A stretch of DNA of 64,000 nucleotides from Liopterus haemorrhoidalis (GCA_963971575.1 OZ020618.1:50296509-50360508); one strand, 5' to 3'. Positions 44,944 to 56,799 are shown, numbered from the stretch's first letter. A program made the numbers and translations. Notes: generated by a model not told the origin, from the letters alone.

Positions 44944-45270
44944 GTATGGGTGTGATGTGAGTGACCAGGTAGTGACCCGTGGTGTCAGTTGACAACCGCC
45001 CACACGCTGTGTTTATATCAGTATCATATTTCTCATATGCAAACTGCAAAGTACCGTTGCACATAATTCGTTGTCTTTCCGGCTTGGTTATCCCACATGC
45101 GGAATACACTCTGCGTACGTGCAGGCGAATAATAATATCTAATAAGGATTCTAATGAAACGACTCCAGCTGATTATGCAAATGTATATACGGTCAGATGG
45201 AGATAAAATTGTTTACAGAAAACTCTGTTCACACTTGGATCAAGAGAACAGAAATAATCTTACCACTATA
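44944..45270. other. short unique stretch between two mariners
   Basis: No domain. It separates two copies of the same mariner in opposite orientation. Confidence 0.4.
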
Positions 45271-45430
45271 CGAGGGTTACCTTTTATGTTTTTACAAACG
45301 ACCACTAGATGGCAATATTGAAATATGTCATTACTATATTCGTAAAGTTTTACATTTGTTATAGACCGGGAGCTCATGACAGTTTTTGGTCTCCGATTTC
45401 ATACAGCATGCCTTTTGGAGGAGAGAATAT

Positions 45431-45861
45431 TTACCCTGTGACAACAAAAAAGTGATGGTACTAAACCCCTGCACGCTTTTCGGTCATAGGGAAAATTGCA
45501 TTTCCACTTAAACACAAAATTTTTGTGCTTTTCTCTGATTTAATATTGCTTGCCCTTTTGTCAAAAGAAAGTTATAACAAATTTAAAGTCTTTTAAATAT
45601 TGCATGCGATTCGGAGGGTCCCAAAGGGCTCAAACGGTCATGTGATCTTGTAATAAAAAAATATGATTTTTCGCGTTTTCATACAGCATGCCTATAATTA
45701 AAAGACTTTAAATTTGTTATAACTTTCTTTTGACAAAAGGGCAAGCAATATTAAATCAGAGAAAAACACAAAAATTTTGTGCAAGTGGAAATGCAATTTT
45801 CCCTATGACCGGAAAGCGTGCAGGGGTTTAGTACCATCCCTTTTTTGTTGTCACAGGGTAA
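45431..45861. mobile_element. 431-bp foldback element with long inverted arms
   Basis: Arms of about 160 bp (45431-45594 and 45699-45861) are nearly perfect inverted copies, starting TTACCCTGTGACAACAAAAA. The loop is about 110 bp. ATAT flanks both sides and may be the duplication. The single strand would fold into a very long hairpin. No coding capacity. Confidence 0.8.
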
Positions 45862-45959
45862 ATATAACTCGTAAAGGTTTTCGCTGGAAAACTTTTTACG
45901 ATTCTAGTAAAGGCTTAACTTACAACAATGCGTAGATTATCTTCGTTCAACTTTTTGTA

Positions 45960-46808
45960 ATGAAGCACCATCATAAAAGACTGTTTACAATTGGTTTGCA
46001 GAATTTCGTGGTGGTCGTGCGTCCGTCAGTGATGAATCTCGTGAAGGTCGACCAAAATTTAAAAAAACATTGATGCTGTGCACAAAGTGATTGAAGAAGA
46101 TTGACATTTGTCTTACCGTGAGATAGAGGCATCCTTTGGCATATCGCAGAATGCAATACATTGGATTTTGCATGAAAATTTAGCTGTGAAAAAGATTTGT
46201 TACCGATGAATTCTGCATATTTTGACCGAAGCTCAAAAAAGGCTTTTATTGATTGGTGTAAGGAAATGCTAAAAAAATTCAACCTAGGCACTGCAAAATC
46301 CGTATACAACATCATTACAGGTGGCAAAACTTGGATTTATTCATATGAACCGAAAACTGAGCAACAATCCACTGTTTGGGATGAACCGAAACTCACAAAA
46401 ATTGTTCGTTCACGAAGCATTTTCAAGAAAATGATCGCTTGTTCTCTTCGGTTGTACTGGACATGTCGCAACCATTCCTTTAGAGAATCGGATAATAGTT
46501 TATGCTGAATGGTATACAACAATTTGTTTGCCAGAAGACATCGACAAAATCAGGAGGAGAAAAACATCAAATTAATGTCTCATTGTCCATAATTACCTGT
46601 TTTGCCCCCTAACGACTTTTTGTTTTGTTCCCCAATGTCAAACAAGAAATGCGTGGACAGCGATTTTCATCACCACAAGAAGCTGTTGAAGCCTTCGAAA
46701 GCCATGTTTTCGAGATACCAACTTCAGAGTGGAAAAAATTTTTCGAAAATTAATTTGAACGCATGCAAAAGTCTATAAATCTTAAAGGCGAATATTTTGA
46801 AAAGTAAT
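45960..46808 (+). pseudogene. mariner transposase, full length with many breaks
   Basis: Recognisable in order: NEAPS-KTVYNWFAEFRGGRA, VSDESREGRPK, the second helix-turn-helix (AYRRMQYIG region), KGFY-LV-GNAKK, then frame 46197-46508 with GGKTWIYSYEPKTEQQSTVW. Here the first catalytic block GDETWIY has become GGKTWIY, so the aspartate is lost. The C-terminal region ends NACKSL-NLKGEYFEK. Many stops. Clearly dead. Confidence 0.8.
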
Positions 46809-46878
46809 TAAACACTATGATCCAAAAATAAAATTTTCTTTCTTAACTCTTGTAAAAACTTGAAAGGTGGCCCTCGTA

Positions 46879-48173
46879 TACCTTGTTCGAAATGCAGAAA
46901 GAGTAATAAAATCGCTACCCTATTGGTTATCGCATAAATTTAACTTGTTGACAAAAACTTAACATAAGTTTTTGAGAGCATGCTTCACTGTTTGAATACT
47001 ACTGCCTCTCCGGCCTCAGGTACTGTGTCTTATATAGAAAATCTTATTTACTTCTATAAAAGTCGAGAACTTTCAGATAACTCAATGTTCAAGATTCGCC
47101 GTCCACTTCAAGGCTACGTTTTTATTTCTATGCGAATTTTTTGTTAATGAGCAATAGACACCACGGATAAATAACTTAAAATCTTTTCAGAAAGATGACC
47201 AATCTACATCTTTCTCTTCTTAATCTTATTCTTTGAGCTTTCCCACTGGTGACGGCTCCGCTTTTTGGATTTTTGAACATCAGAGAAATGTCCAAAATGC
47301 TGGCTAGAACTGCATTAAAATCCGTTCAGCCGTTCTCGAATTTTAAAGTAATATACAGACTGACCAGAGAGATAAAAATTAAGACAGAAAGACGTTCATT
47401 TTTATATATATTTGGAGATTTAGATAGTTGGCATGACTTGGTGGTGACGTGGTTGTCTACGGAGCACAGCTATTACTGCTACTATTATTATCAATAGTTA
47501 TAAATTAACTGAATCGTGTTGAGGTTCTAGACAACACAAATCCCTCTTGCTCTGCTAAGTATCATGTTTTCTCAGGTAACTTGTATACTAGTCAGTCTAT
47601 TATGTGTTCTGCGGTGATTGAGATTTGGTGTGTAGTGAAAAGGCTGTCACAACATAATGTTGTTTGCAACTCTTCTCCCGTCTCTTTCATTGCGTATTCT
47701 TTTCATCAAAGAACCATTCATCACTTCCTGAAAACGATTAAATCTTCCAATGATATTCCCCGCATATCCTCCCTTAACATTCTATTGGTATTGACAGCCC
47801 TATATTCCTTTGAATAAGGAAGACACTACCCTAATATTTTTCGTCCAAACTTTTCTGAATTACTATTAAATATGTTTTTGTTTCTTTTTTGAAAATTAGA
47901 AATAATTCTATTGTTATGTTGTTGAACACGTTTTCTTTTCCACTTTGACCGAGTTTATGTTTTTATCTTTTCCGCACGTAGATAGCTCGTTTATCAACTC
48001 AGAGGTTGTGAAATTTACGCTTCTGCGTTTTACTACGTGTAATGAAAGTAGAATCAATTAACGTTTCAATCAGATAATACATTTACATATTAAATAAAAC
48101 AATCAACGGATTGTCACTAGAGAATCCATTATTTATTGGCTTCAAAGACCTTAGAAACAATTAAGAACAAGTT
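46879..48173. other. spacer with one old repeat
   Basis: At 47229-47284 a block (CTCCGCTTTTTGGATTTTTG) is the inverted match of 62204-62255. A downstream motif, AAAATCCGTTCAGCCGTTCTC, is like those near the ends of insect interspersed repeats. No gene recognised; the frames at 47249 and 47581 match nothing known. Confidence 0.35.
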
Positions 48174-48654
48174 GATATAAGCAGGGATGGGGAGTCGGAG
48201 TCGGAGTCGGGAGTCGGGAGTCGAGGAGTCGAAGCTTTTTGGAGGAGTCGGAGTCGGAGTCGGGAGTCGGAAAAAGTTATCGACTCCCGACTCTTTGACT
48301 ACATATTTATCAAGGATAAGAACAATCCGAAAGCGAAAGTAAAATACCATATTACCAGAATTTGTTAAAGAATGGGAACAGGAACGACATTTTTTCTCTG
48401 TTCATGAACGAAAATGAAATTAAAAATATTCAATTCCGGTTTCCTTCATGCTTTTCAATTAAAAATTTAGTTAATTTTTAGTAATATCTAATTTTTCTTT
48501 TTTTGTATACTTTGTTTATTATGTTAAAACGAAACTAAACTGGATTTTTATTTTCTCAAGTTGTAACGGGCTTTGTGATTATTTTATGTTTCATGTTGGC
48601 AGCTAAAATCTATATGTCAAAAGAAAAAAGTGACATGTTATGAAAAATAAAGTA

Positions 48655-48836
48655 CAGTCTGTTCCAAACGATTAAGCGGAACTAACTGGAATTTTCATTT
48701 TTGTAAGTTGTCATTAGCTATTTTTTTATATATTGAAGTTGGCTTTTCCTGAACAAAATGATCAAAAGCTTCAATCAAACAGTAAAAGTAACTAGTATTG
48801 AAAATCTAGTTCCGCCTAAACCAAAGGAACAGACTT
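48655..48836 (+). mobile_element. 182-bp MITE with TA target, copy 1
   Basis: Left end CAGTCTGTTCCAAACGATTA, right end the complement of AAGTCTGTTCCTTTGG; AAGCGGAACTA lies just inside each. TA flanks (48653-48654, 48837-48838) fit the Tc1/mariner superfamily. Confidence 0.75.
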
Positions 48837-48975
48837 TATATAAAATACAAAACAAATTTTTTTAAAACTAATATATTTGAAAATTTGTATTAAAAATGAC
48901 TCAATAGTCAAGATGAAATGAAAATGACATTTTATAAAAACAGCTCACCCCAACCCAAGATATTTAATGTAAGTA

Positions 48976-49157
48976 TAGTCTGTTTGCTTGGTTTAAGCGG
49001 AATTAGATATCGAAATCTACTAACTTTTAAGGATTGAATGAAGCTTTGTATCATTTTGTTTAACAAAAGCCCACTTTGATAGTTAAAAAGTAAACTCGTG
49101 ATAATTTGACAAAATAAAAATTCCATTTAGTTCCGCTTAAACATTTGGAATAGACTT
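48976..49157 (-). mobile_element. 182-bp MITE with TA target, copy 2, inverted
   Basis: The reverse complement aligns with copy 1 along its whole length (AACAAAATGAT, AAAGCTTCA, AAAAGT blocks). TA lies at 49158-49159 and probably 48974-48975. The two copies stand head to head about 140 bp apart. Confidence 0.75.
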
Positions 49158-49286
49158 TACAATTTACCAGTGAAAGGAGTCGGGAGTCGGAGTCGGAGTC
49201 GGAGTCGATTTTCAAAAATACCGACTCCGGAGTCGAGAGTCGGGAGTCGATAATTTTTCTGTCGACTCCCCATCCCTGGATATAAG

Positions 49287-50649
49287 GAATATTATACATG
49301 GGAAACAAATCCTACTTTCTCGAGTTATTTATGTAGTGGTTTTAGTAAAAGGTGACAAAAAACACTATTTAAGAAGAAGATTGGTGGTATACAATCATGC
49401 GGAATTCTAATGACATGCCATATCTGCCTATAATGCCTTAAATATGATTGGCAGAAAATACGATTCGGGAATAAAAACAAATTGTACGGTACCAATTCCG
49501 TCAAATACGGCAGATGTTTAAGAATGGTGACTTATTTCCGTGGTAAAGACTCAAACTGCCACTAAAAAGGTGCTATTTTGAAGATGAAACATGAATCAAA
49601 AAGCCTTCACGTATGTTCTTAAAGCTATACAACTCGATAAGCTCGTCCACTTGTTCCAATCTTTCTTGGATCATTGTCAACGATGTATAGATGCAAAAGG
49701 GAACTACTGAATAAATGAAAAGGAGTTTTTGAAAAAAGTTCAAAAACTTCAATTTCGATCTTCAAGTTCAAATCTGGTGAAACAGCTTATGATAATATTA
49801 CGGTACTTTGTCAATATTGAGAGCTCCTATAAATTTACAAATAGAACATAACCCTGTTTATTCCATGTTAATTTTATGCACGGTGTATTTAATTATTTTT
49901 ATGCTGTGTTTACAAACACAATATAGCTTGCGTTAATAGAAACGTCACAAATACAAAATGAGGGTAGTATTTCCTCCACCTTTTTTCATCATACCCCATA
50001 TGCCCGGTCTTAAAACCCCGGACACATAGAGCGCACTCTAAATACAACGTCGAATGCAATTGAGTGTACTCCGAGCGTCAAATCGAACAAGTTTGAGTGT
50101 ACAGAACGTGCTCGGAGCACTTGCAGCGTCAAATCGAATGTATCCTTTATCATCATATAGTTATTGACTGTGATATCCGATGGTAATTGGCCCCTTTACA
50201 GCCTCTTACCATCACCCCAGTCTGTTCAAATTTTCGAACAGACTTTTTATATTATTTATTTATGTTTGTCAGTGCAAGATTTTCTTTTATTAAGTATGCG
50301 TAAATTTATTGATTTTATCTATTTATTTATTTTTTAATTTATTGTTTTTTAATATGTAGTGTAGTCATGTAAATGGGCTGCGTTAGGCGCAAATAGCCTT
50401 TGTTGCTGTGCCAGACATACCAGATTTCGGGAAAATATATCCAGCTGTTTTTGCGTGAATCTCGGACAAACAGACAGACAGTCAGACGACAAACAAAAGA
50501 CGAGCAACAGACTAAAATTTTGAACCAATTGACCAAAAATATCGTAAAAAAGTATTAGGTGTATCAAGGTAAAAAAATATTAATCAACAGAATAATACAC
50601 ATCCCCATACAAGTGTCCTTTTAATACTAAAAATTGCTGAATTGAAGCA
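49287..50649. other. spacer with a GTCY-type repeat trace
   Basis: Around 50340-50560 is TCGGACAAACAGACAGACAG in a context unlike families 1 and 2, perhaps a third such family. GCGTCAAATCGAA occurs at about 50077 and 50128. No gene. Confidence 0.35.
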
Positions 50650-51842
50650 TTTTTACCGACCGCCAACATATATAAGGGAGGTATTGTGATCATACCAATT
50701 TTAACATTTCGAGATTTCGATGGATCTCCACGAATTGAGGTCCCTACATAACGTGTGGACTATTTTTAGCATGATGTCTGTTGGTCTATCTGTCTGTCTC
50801 TCTGTCTGTCGGTCTGTCTGTTTGTCCGTCTGTCTGTCTGTCTCTCTGTCTGTATGTCGGACTGTGTACACGTGCAGAGCAAATTCGGCTAAAAGGATTT
50901 TTATGAAACTTTATATTTAAGCTTTTGACATCAATGGCACAAGTTGATCAACTTTTGCTAAAAATCGGTTGACTAGAAATGGGAGTTGTCGATTTTAAGA
51001 TTTCTGCGAATATTTCACAAATAAATGTTTAGAAAAAAATTATTTAACAAAAGTTTCCATAAAAGCAATAACTAACAACTTTTATTTGAAACATTTTTTG
51101 ATAAATCAAAAAAATGTTGAAAAATTTTTCGAAATTTTTTCTCATTATTTATTTATTATTATTATTATTATTTAATTATATTGTTTTATTGGCCATTCAT
51201 TTTTACAATCATAGTAGCCAGCTAAATGCTAAATATAAATACATATAATTTTTACAATGAAAATACAATAAAACATACATAATTTTATAAAAATTTTCTT
51301 CATAGCAAAAATTTGGATTTCTTCAGGTATCTCTTTTGATCGTTTTTATATTTGTAGGTTCACGTCATGTAGAAACTGAGTAATGATTTTTAGAAATTTC
51401 ATGTTGGCTAATAGGTTTTCTAAATGATATGGATATGGTATATTGTCTGAAGCAAATTCATTGGTTAGTTGTTGTCTTGGTATGTTATACAGAGGGCATT
51501 GAAGTATAATGTGTTGTAATGTTCCATTGGTTTAATTGTCACAACTGCAAAATGGTGTATTGAGTACTCCTATCCTGTGTAGATGAGCTGGAAAGCATCC
51601 GTGTCCTGATCTTATTCGGCATGCCGTTGTTATGAATCAGCGTGCTTTGTCATTTTTGTGAAACCATGTTTTTTTCGGGAGGTTTTCCTGTATACTGGCA
51701 TATAAAGTTCTAAGTATTTATGTTTTCATACTATGTAACGTTTCCATGGTCATGATAAATAATATCTCTGTTAGAAAATATTGTGTCAAGTTATTTCTAC
51801 TCTGCTGCTAGAATGTATTTTATACGAGTACTTTGTGATGGT
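50650..51842 (+). mobile_element. family 1 (GTCY) element, copy E, split by a LINE
   Basis: Left end TTTTTACCGACCGCCAAC, core at about 50777-50860. The right part resumes at about 51722 (CATACTATGTAACG) and stops at GTGATGGTGCTC, before the hairpin. A LINE tail (51139-51722) interrupts it. Confidence 0.8.
51139..51722 (-). pseudogene. LINE 3' part with CCHC motif and (AAT)n tail
   Basis: The minus strand reads ITTACRIRSGHGCFPAHLHR, CSCDN-TNGTLQHIILQCPLY (C-x-C...H-x4-C) and LANMKFLKIITQFLHDVNLQ. These are the RNase H end and zinc-finger region of an I/Jockey-type LINE. The tail is (AAT)n at 51153-51180. A stop lies inside the zinc finger. Strongly 5'-truncated. Confidence 0.7.
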
Positions 51843-52539
51843 GCTCGATCCATCTTATTCACTTGATCTAGCTCTGTTTGTCTTCAAACACTCGAAAAAA
51901 GTCAAAGTGGCAAGCTGTTTTCTTTAAAAGATTAGTTATAAGTGGAATACAGTTATTTCATGTAGTTTACAGAATCACACTTCTGAGATAGGACAATGGC
52001 ACTGGAATATCGCTCGACAATGTGTGTAATTCACAGAGATTATATTGAAAAATAAAAGTAACTTTAAAAAAGGTAAAAAATACTGTCTTTTCTATTGTCA
52101 GATCGTGAACTTTTCAAGTGACCTTTGTACATACACACATACATGCACATATATACACACACAGACACAGGCTTGAAGGGAGGAAATAATTGAGTATCTA
52201 CATTTACGGAATAACTAATTGGATTAATAGAAAAAGTTCGTTTCTATCGAGGGATCTCGACTCGTTTCCAACTTAGCAAGAAGGGCGCGGTCCTTACACT
52301 CTCTAACCAAAGTAAATAATGCAAAAATAATTGGAACTCTTTTAGAAATTCACCCGCAATTCTAAAGAAACGTTCGCTTCTAAATGTTATAAGATACATC
52401 GTTATTACATGAAAGACCATCTAAACTTAAGGATGTTAATAAAATAGCACAAAAAACTAAAAAATAAACTAGTAATTGAATCGGTGAGAAGAAGAACAGT
52501 TCAAATCCAAAATAAGCCATTTTCAGATTACTGAAATAT
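51843..52539. other. no gene recognised
   Basis: Small CA-type repeats at 52128-52165. Nothing else supported. Confidence 0.3.
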
Positions 52540-52542
52540 GAA

Positions 52543-53340
52543 TGTGAAGTGTAAACTTTCACACATTTCAGGATTTTGTAGCTTTTTACAATAATAAGTA
52601 TAAGAAGTCAGCAAAATGCTGGATGTTTAGGACAATAATTTTTCTAGAACCACATCAAAATCAACAGTTAAGGAGCCTATTTCCAAAACTTGTGCATTAT
52701 TCAAAAGTTGAGAGTAACTTCAAAAAACGATTGATTGCAATTATAAATTACTTAAAATCACTTTTTTTTTTTTAATCAGCCGTTTATTAAAGTTTTCTAG
52801 GTCGGTTTGGAAAAAAATTATATTTAATTTTTGAGTTGATGTCAATAAAACAATAAAATTATTATTATTATTATTATTTTCCAATTGGACAATAGACGAT
52901 TTGGAAATAAGCTTCTCAGTTGTTTGATGATAATTTTATTCGTTACTTGAATACTAGAAAAATATAAATAATTTGCGAAAATTTCGTCACAATAAAATTT
53001 AAATTAAAAAATTCCTGCAATTTTTTCTGTATTCGCTTTGTATCTAAATCTTATAAGTCTTATATTGATAATTTGCTCCATATTTTTACAATTTCAGAAA
53101 CGTATTTCTCACTATTAACAAAGAAATTCTGCAAAACTACCTTTCGTTCCTTAAAATACGTCTTTAGAGCTTTCTTCTTATACCACATTATAAATTTTAA
53201 AAAAATATATATTTTTTTTTTCAACGACACACATTATTTTATAATTAATAACTAATATTAATAATAATAAAAATTAATCCAGATTTTTCAGATTTTTAGA
53301 TATTTTATAACCCTATATTTTATAACCTATTTGGGCGAAA
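52543..53340 (+). mobile_element. family 2 element, degenerate left copy
   Basis: Left end ATGTGAAGTGTAAACTTTCACACATTTCAGGATTTTGTAG-type hairpin plus subterminal repeat (52543-52580). The middle blocks near 53100-53330 are related (TACCACATTATAAATTTTAA, CAGATTTTTCAGATTTTT). The tRNA-like segment and the core are not found. An ATT repeat lies at 52858-52877. Confidence 0.45.
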
Positions 53341-53362
53341 ATCCCATATTGAAAAAAAAAAA

Positions 53363-53943
53363 ACAGCTGTGGCCACCACAGGACCGACCGCCATCACAAA
53401 GTTCTTGTATAAGATACATTCTAGCAGCAGAGTAGAAATAACTTGGCCTAATATTTTTTCTAACAGAGATATTATTTTTCATGACCATGGAAACGTTACA
53501 TATAGTATGAAAAAATATATACTTAGAAAAAAAATCGAAAAATCGAAAGTTGTTAGTTATTGTTTTTATAGCAACTTTTGTGATTTTTTTTTTTTTTTTT
53601 CAACAGCAATACAATTATTGTTGTGAAATATTCGCAAAAATCTTAAAATCGACACGAGTAAACTCCCATTTCTAGTCAACCAAAAGTTTATCAACTTGTG
53701 CCATTGTTGTCAAAAGCTTAAATATGAAGTTTCATAAAAATCCTTTTAGCCGAATTTGCTTTGCACGTGTACACAGACAGACGGATGGACGGACGGACAG
53801 ACAGGCAGACAGACAGACAGCCAGACAGACCGACAGACAGACATCATGCTAAAAATAGTCAAAACGTTATGTAGGGACCTCAATTCGTGGAGATCCATCG
53901 AAATCTGGAAATGTCAAAAACGGTATGATCGGTCGGTAAAAAT
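53363..53943 (-). mobile_element. family 1 (GTCY) element, copy F
   Basis: Begins CAGCTGTGGCCACCACAGG and ACCGACCGCCATCAC; core GACAGACGGATGG-type at 53774-53843; ends GGTCGGTAAAAA, with about 25 bp before the terminus deleted. Confidence 0.85.
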
Positions 53944-53949
53944 TAAATG

Positions 53950-54262
53950 AATTGATTTTTTTAAAATAATAATTTGCTTGTTTATCCATACATTAAGAGG
54001 TTTTATTTGATATCCTACTCAAAATTTTAAATAAATATTTATTTTTTCATTAAATATATATTTATTTATATTGATATCGTGATGTATTTGTTTTGAACTC
54101 TTTACAGTTTTCCCTATATGTGGGTCAAATAGTTGTACAAGCATGCCAAATTTCAACTTTTTATGTTCAGCCGTTTGGCTACAATTTGTATCGTACAGAC
54201 AGACACGTGATGTTATAAGAGTTTTTTGGTGGTCATACCTACAAAACCCTAAAAATAGACTA
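53950..54262 (+). mobile_element. family 2 element, right part
   Basis: Contains TTATTTGATATCCTACTCAA, GTGGGTCAAATAGTTGTACA, TTCAGCCGTTTGGCTACA, a very short CAGACAGACA core and TACCTACAAAACCCTAAAAA. It follows copy F of family 1 almost directly. Confidence 0.75.
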
Positions 54263-55290
54263 GTTACTGAATCTGTAAGAAGAAGAAGAGTGTAAGTCCA
54301 ATATAAGCCACTTTCAGTTTACTTAAAAAATTGATATAAAATGCTTATCTACATATTAAAGCTAAGAACGCTAGAACATAAAAAAAATCGCTACAAATTT
54401 TGATGTATAGATTGGTTCTAATTTTATTTCAGGTTGTTAGTTTTGTATAAGGTTATACGTACAGTTAAAAGTACAAACTGTACGTTAGAAATAATATTAT
54501 TAGTCCCGTTCGATTTGATATAAAAATATTTAACGATATCGAAGGCTGTAAATTTAGGAAGTATAACACAATCAATACATAAAGTACATAAAAACGTCTA
54601 CATTGCATATTTTCGATCGAAGGCAGAGTTCCGAAGACAATAGAAGTTGGGGACGAAACTGTTCCTGTTATAAAAAAGCGGGATCCTTTCTAGTTGCGTA
54701 CATCACGAGGAAACGGAAAGAGCTTCCCTTATTTCATTCCCCTCGTCAATACTGGCTCATAAAATCTCGTGTAACACAAATCTAATGTTATTTCAGGGTA
54801 CATTAGAAGACGGTATCACCATGGAAGCCGACGCAAGTTTTTCTTTGAAAAGAAATTTGTTTTGCCGAGTCCATAATCTCTACGCCGAATCGTGGATTTA
54901 CACAGCTACGAATCTCTCAGTTTATTTGCTTTTATGTTTATTGTTCACGGATAAATATTTGATGAAAAAAAGAAAAAAGTGATGGGGAATTCCTTTTGTT
55001 ATTAGTCTCAATGAAATGATGGCGATACGAGTTTCACAAAGTATTTCTCTGATGCAAAATAAACATTATACAAGTATTAAAAAACAACTTACAGTTAACA
55101 GTAACAGTGGAGAATTAAGCTTATAATACAAGGACACCCAATTTATGGATCGCGGAAGGTTACAGTAATATAGCATTCTTTCTTCTTCATAAACGTCCCA
55201 CAGCGGTCAAGCTGTAGTTTTCACTACAGTACTGCTACTAAATACACTCAAAAAAGTAGTGTTAAAGGGACTTCATGGTACACTAAAAAA
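54263..55290. other. no gene recognised
   Basis: Frames at 54603-54785 and 54785-54982 match no family I know. No repeat ends. Confidence 0.3.
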
Positions 55291-55292
55291 TT

Positions 55293-56259
55293 GATGTGAA
55301 GTGTGAATTTTCACACATTTCAGGGTTTCGCAGGTATTTAGTAAGTGAATGATGATTATTTGGGATGCCAAAACAAATTTTATGTTAAAATATTTTTTTG
55401 TTAATTTTAATTCGAATGCCTAATACCATTATTTAGGTTTCTAAATATGTGCAGTATTTTTTTTTAAATAGCAAGGTTCATCAAGATTTTGAAAATTGCG
55501 CCTATGGCTTCCATTGATTGTTTTAAGTCATAACTCCACACCTATGATTTCGTGTATTCAATTTCAACAATTTCCACTGATTATTAAATTTACGCTTTTA
55601 AAAATTAAATGCAACATTTGCCTAAATATAACTAGAATTTTGACAAAATAATTTAAACAAAATAAAAATGCAAAAAAAAAACAAAAAATTAAATGTCTCG
55701 AGATCAGAGCCAACCTTAGTTTGCAAATTAGAATACGAGCATGCTAACCATTACACTATCAAAGCATGCTGATTTACTTTGTTACATAAGTTATTAAATA
55801 TTTTACATGGTCAAGCAAAAAACACAAAAAATGTGTTATTTTCCGAAAACATAATCTGATCAAAAATTCCTGTTGTACTATTCTGGTTCACACCAATGTT
55901 CATAACTTAAAATTTTTTCAGATTTTTAGTGTAAACCATCTGGGCTACAGGGTGAGGGACAATTTTTTTTTTGCACAATTTGGGCAAAAATCAAATCAAA
56001 ATAATTTATTTTGTGAAAATAAAATTTTGGTCGTTAATCCAGGTACTAAGGGCTTTCATTTGATACCCTACTCAGAATTAAAAAAAAAAAAATTTTTTTG
56101 CGATGAGCAGATATTTGTTTATATTTTTAGGGGGATATGATTTTTAGATGTTTCAGTGTTTTTCCTATGTGCGGGTCAAAGAGTTGTATAAGCATGCCAA
56201 ATTTAAACTCTGTAGGTGTAGCCGTTTGGCTACAATTTTTACCGAACAGACAGACAGAC

Positions 56260-56291
<32 letters not shown>

Positions 56292-56345
56292 GACAAAATG
56301 ACAGTATAGGGTTTTTTTGGTTATACCTACAAAATCCTAAAAATA
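55293..56345 (+). mobile_element. family 2 (GACA) element, full copy 2
   Basis: The left end GATGTGAAGTGTGAATTTTCACAC is followed by CAGGGTTTCGCAGGTAT, and the right end is TACCTACAAAATCCTAAAAA. The body aligns with copies 1 and 3. It includes the tRNA-like site (55694-55770) and a (GACA)n core at about 56247-56290. Confidence 0.8.
55694..55770 (-). ncRNA. tRNA-like segment inside family 2 copy 2
   Basis: The minus strand reads TAGTGTAATGGTTAGCATGC (A-box-like) and, about 35 bp on, AGGTTGGCTCTGATCTC (weak B-box-like). The anticodon-arm region differs from copies 1 and 3. The flanks are those of the other copies. Confidence 0.5.
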
Positions 56346-56799
56346 AGCTTTTAGTGTACCATGCATTCCCTCGTCATGCCAAGTCCCTCGCATTTCGTGT
56401 TTAGTTATTTACACTTCTTTTTTGGTACAATATAGTATTATAAAATAAATAGTGTTAAAGTAGTGTTAATTTTAAAACTAAAAAAGTAATATTTCATAAA
56501 AATAACACTTTCTGAATAAATGAAGATTTACACGGTGATTTGGTTAAAAATAGTGAATTACTTTTTTACTTTTTTTTAAATTAAAATTTTAAGACTCAAA
56601 TTTTAACCAAACTGAGAATGAACTATTACATTTATGAATCCTTGTACAAGTTTAAATTATTCGCTTTTGTTTGGTAAATATTGCTGAGCCCTGTACATGT
56701 CTTAATTTCCCTGTCACAGTTCACTTCTCCAGACAGTCAAGTAGCCACTACTCCAGTTGGTCAGAGGGAACGTGCGGCTAAATTACTTATAACATGTCT
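56346..56799. other. no gene recognised
   Basis: AT-rich, nothing supported. Confidence 0.3.

Larger units (their letters stand above)
45271..46876 (+). mobile_element. full-length mariner with foldback insertion
   Basis: TA on both sides (45269-45270, 46877-46878). TIRs begin CGAGGGTTACCTTTTATG and, on the other strand, CGAGGGCCACCTTTCAAG. Without the 431-bp foldback element (45431-45861) it is about 1.18 kb. It carries a complete but broken transposase gene. Confidence 0.85.
48182..49278. mobile_element. hAT element with GGAGTC tandem ends
   Basis: Perfect 8-bp duplication GATATAAG (48174-48181, 49279-49286). Termini CAGGGATGGGGAGTC and GACTCCCCATCCCTG. Both subterminal zones are GGAGTC/GGGAGTC arrays (48190-48285 and 49173-49265), in mirror arrangement. 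The interior holds two 182-bp MITEs in opposite orientation. No transposase. 1097 bp. Confidence 0.9.

Noticed and set aside
45971..46327. 118-codon minus-strand frame
   Set aside because: Antisense shadow of the degenerate mariner transposase.
50077..50145. Paired GCGTCAAATCGAA blocks as operator sites
   Set aside because: Only two copies and no gene nearby. More likely a decayed repeat.
54603..54982. Two adjacent small frames as an exon pair
   Set aside because: No splice-site logic or similarity could be supported; random open frames of this size are expected.
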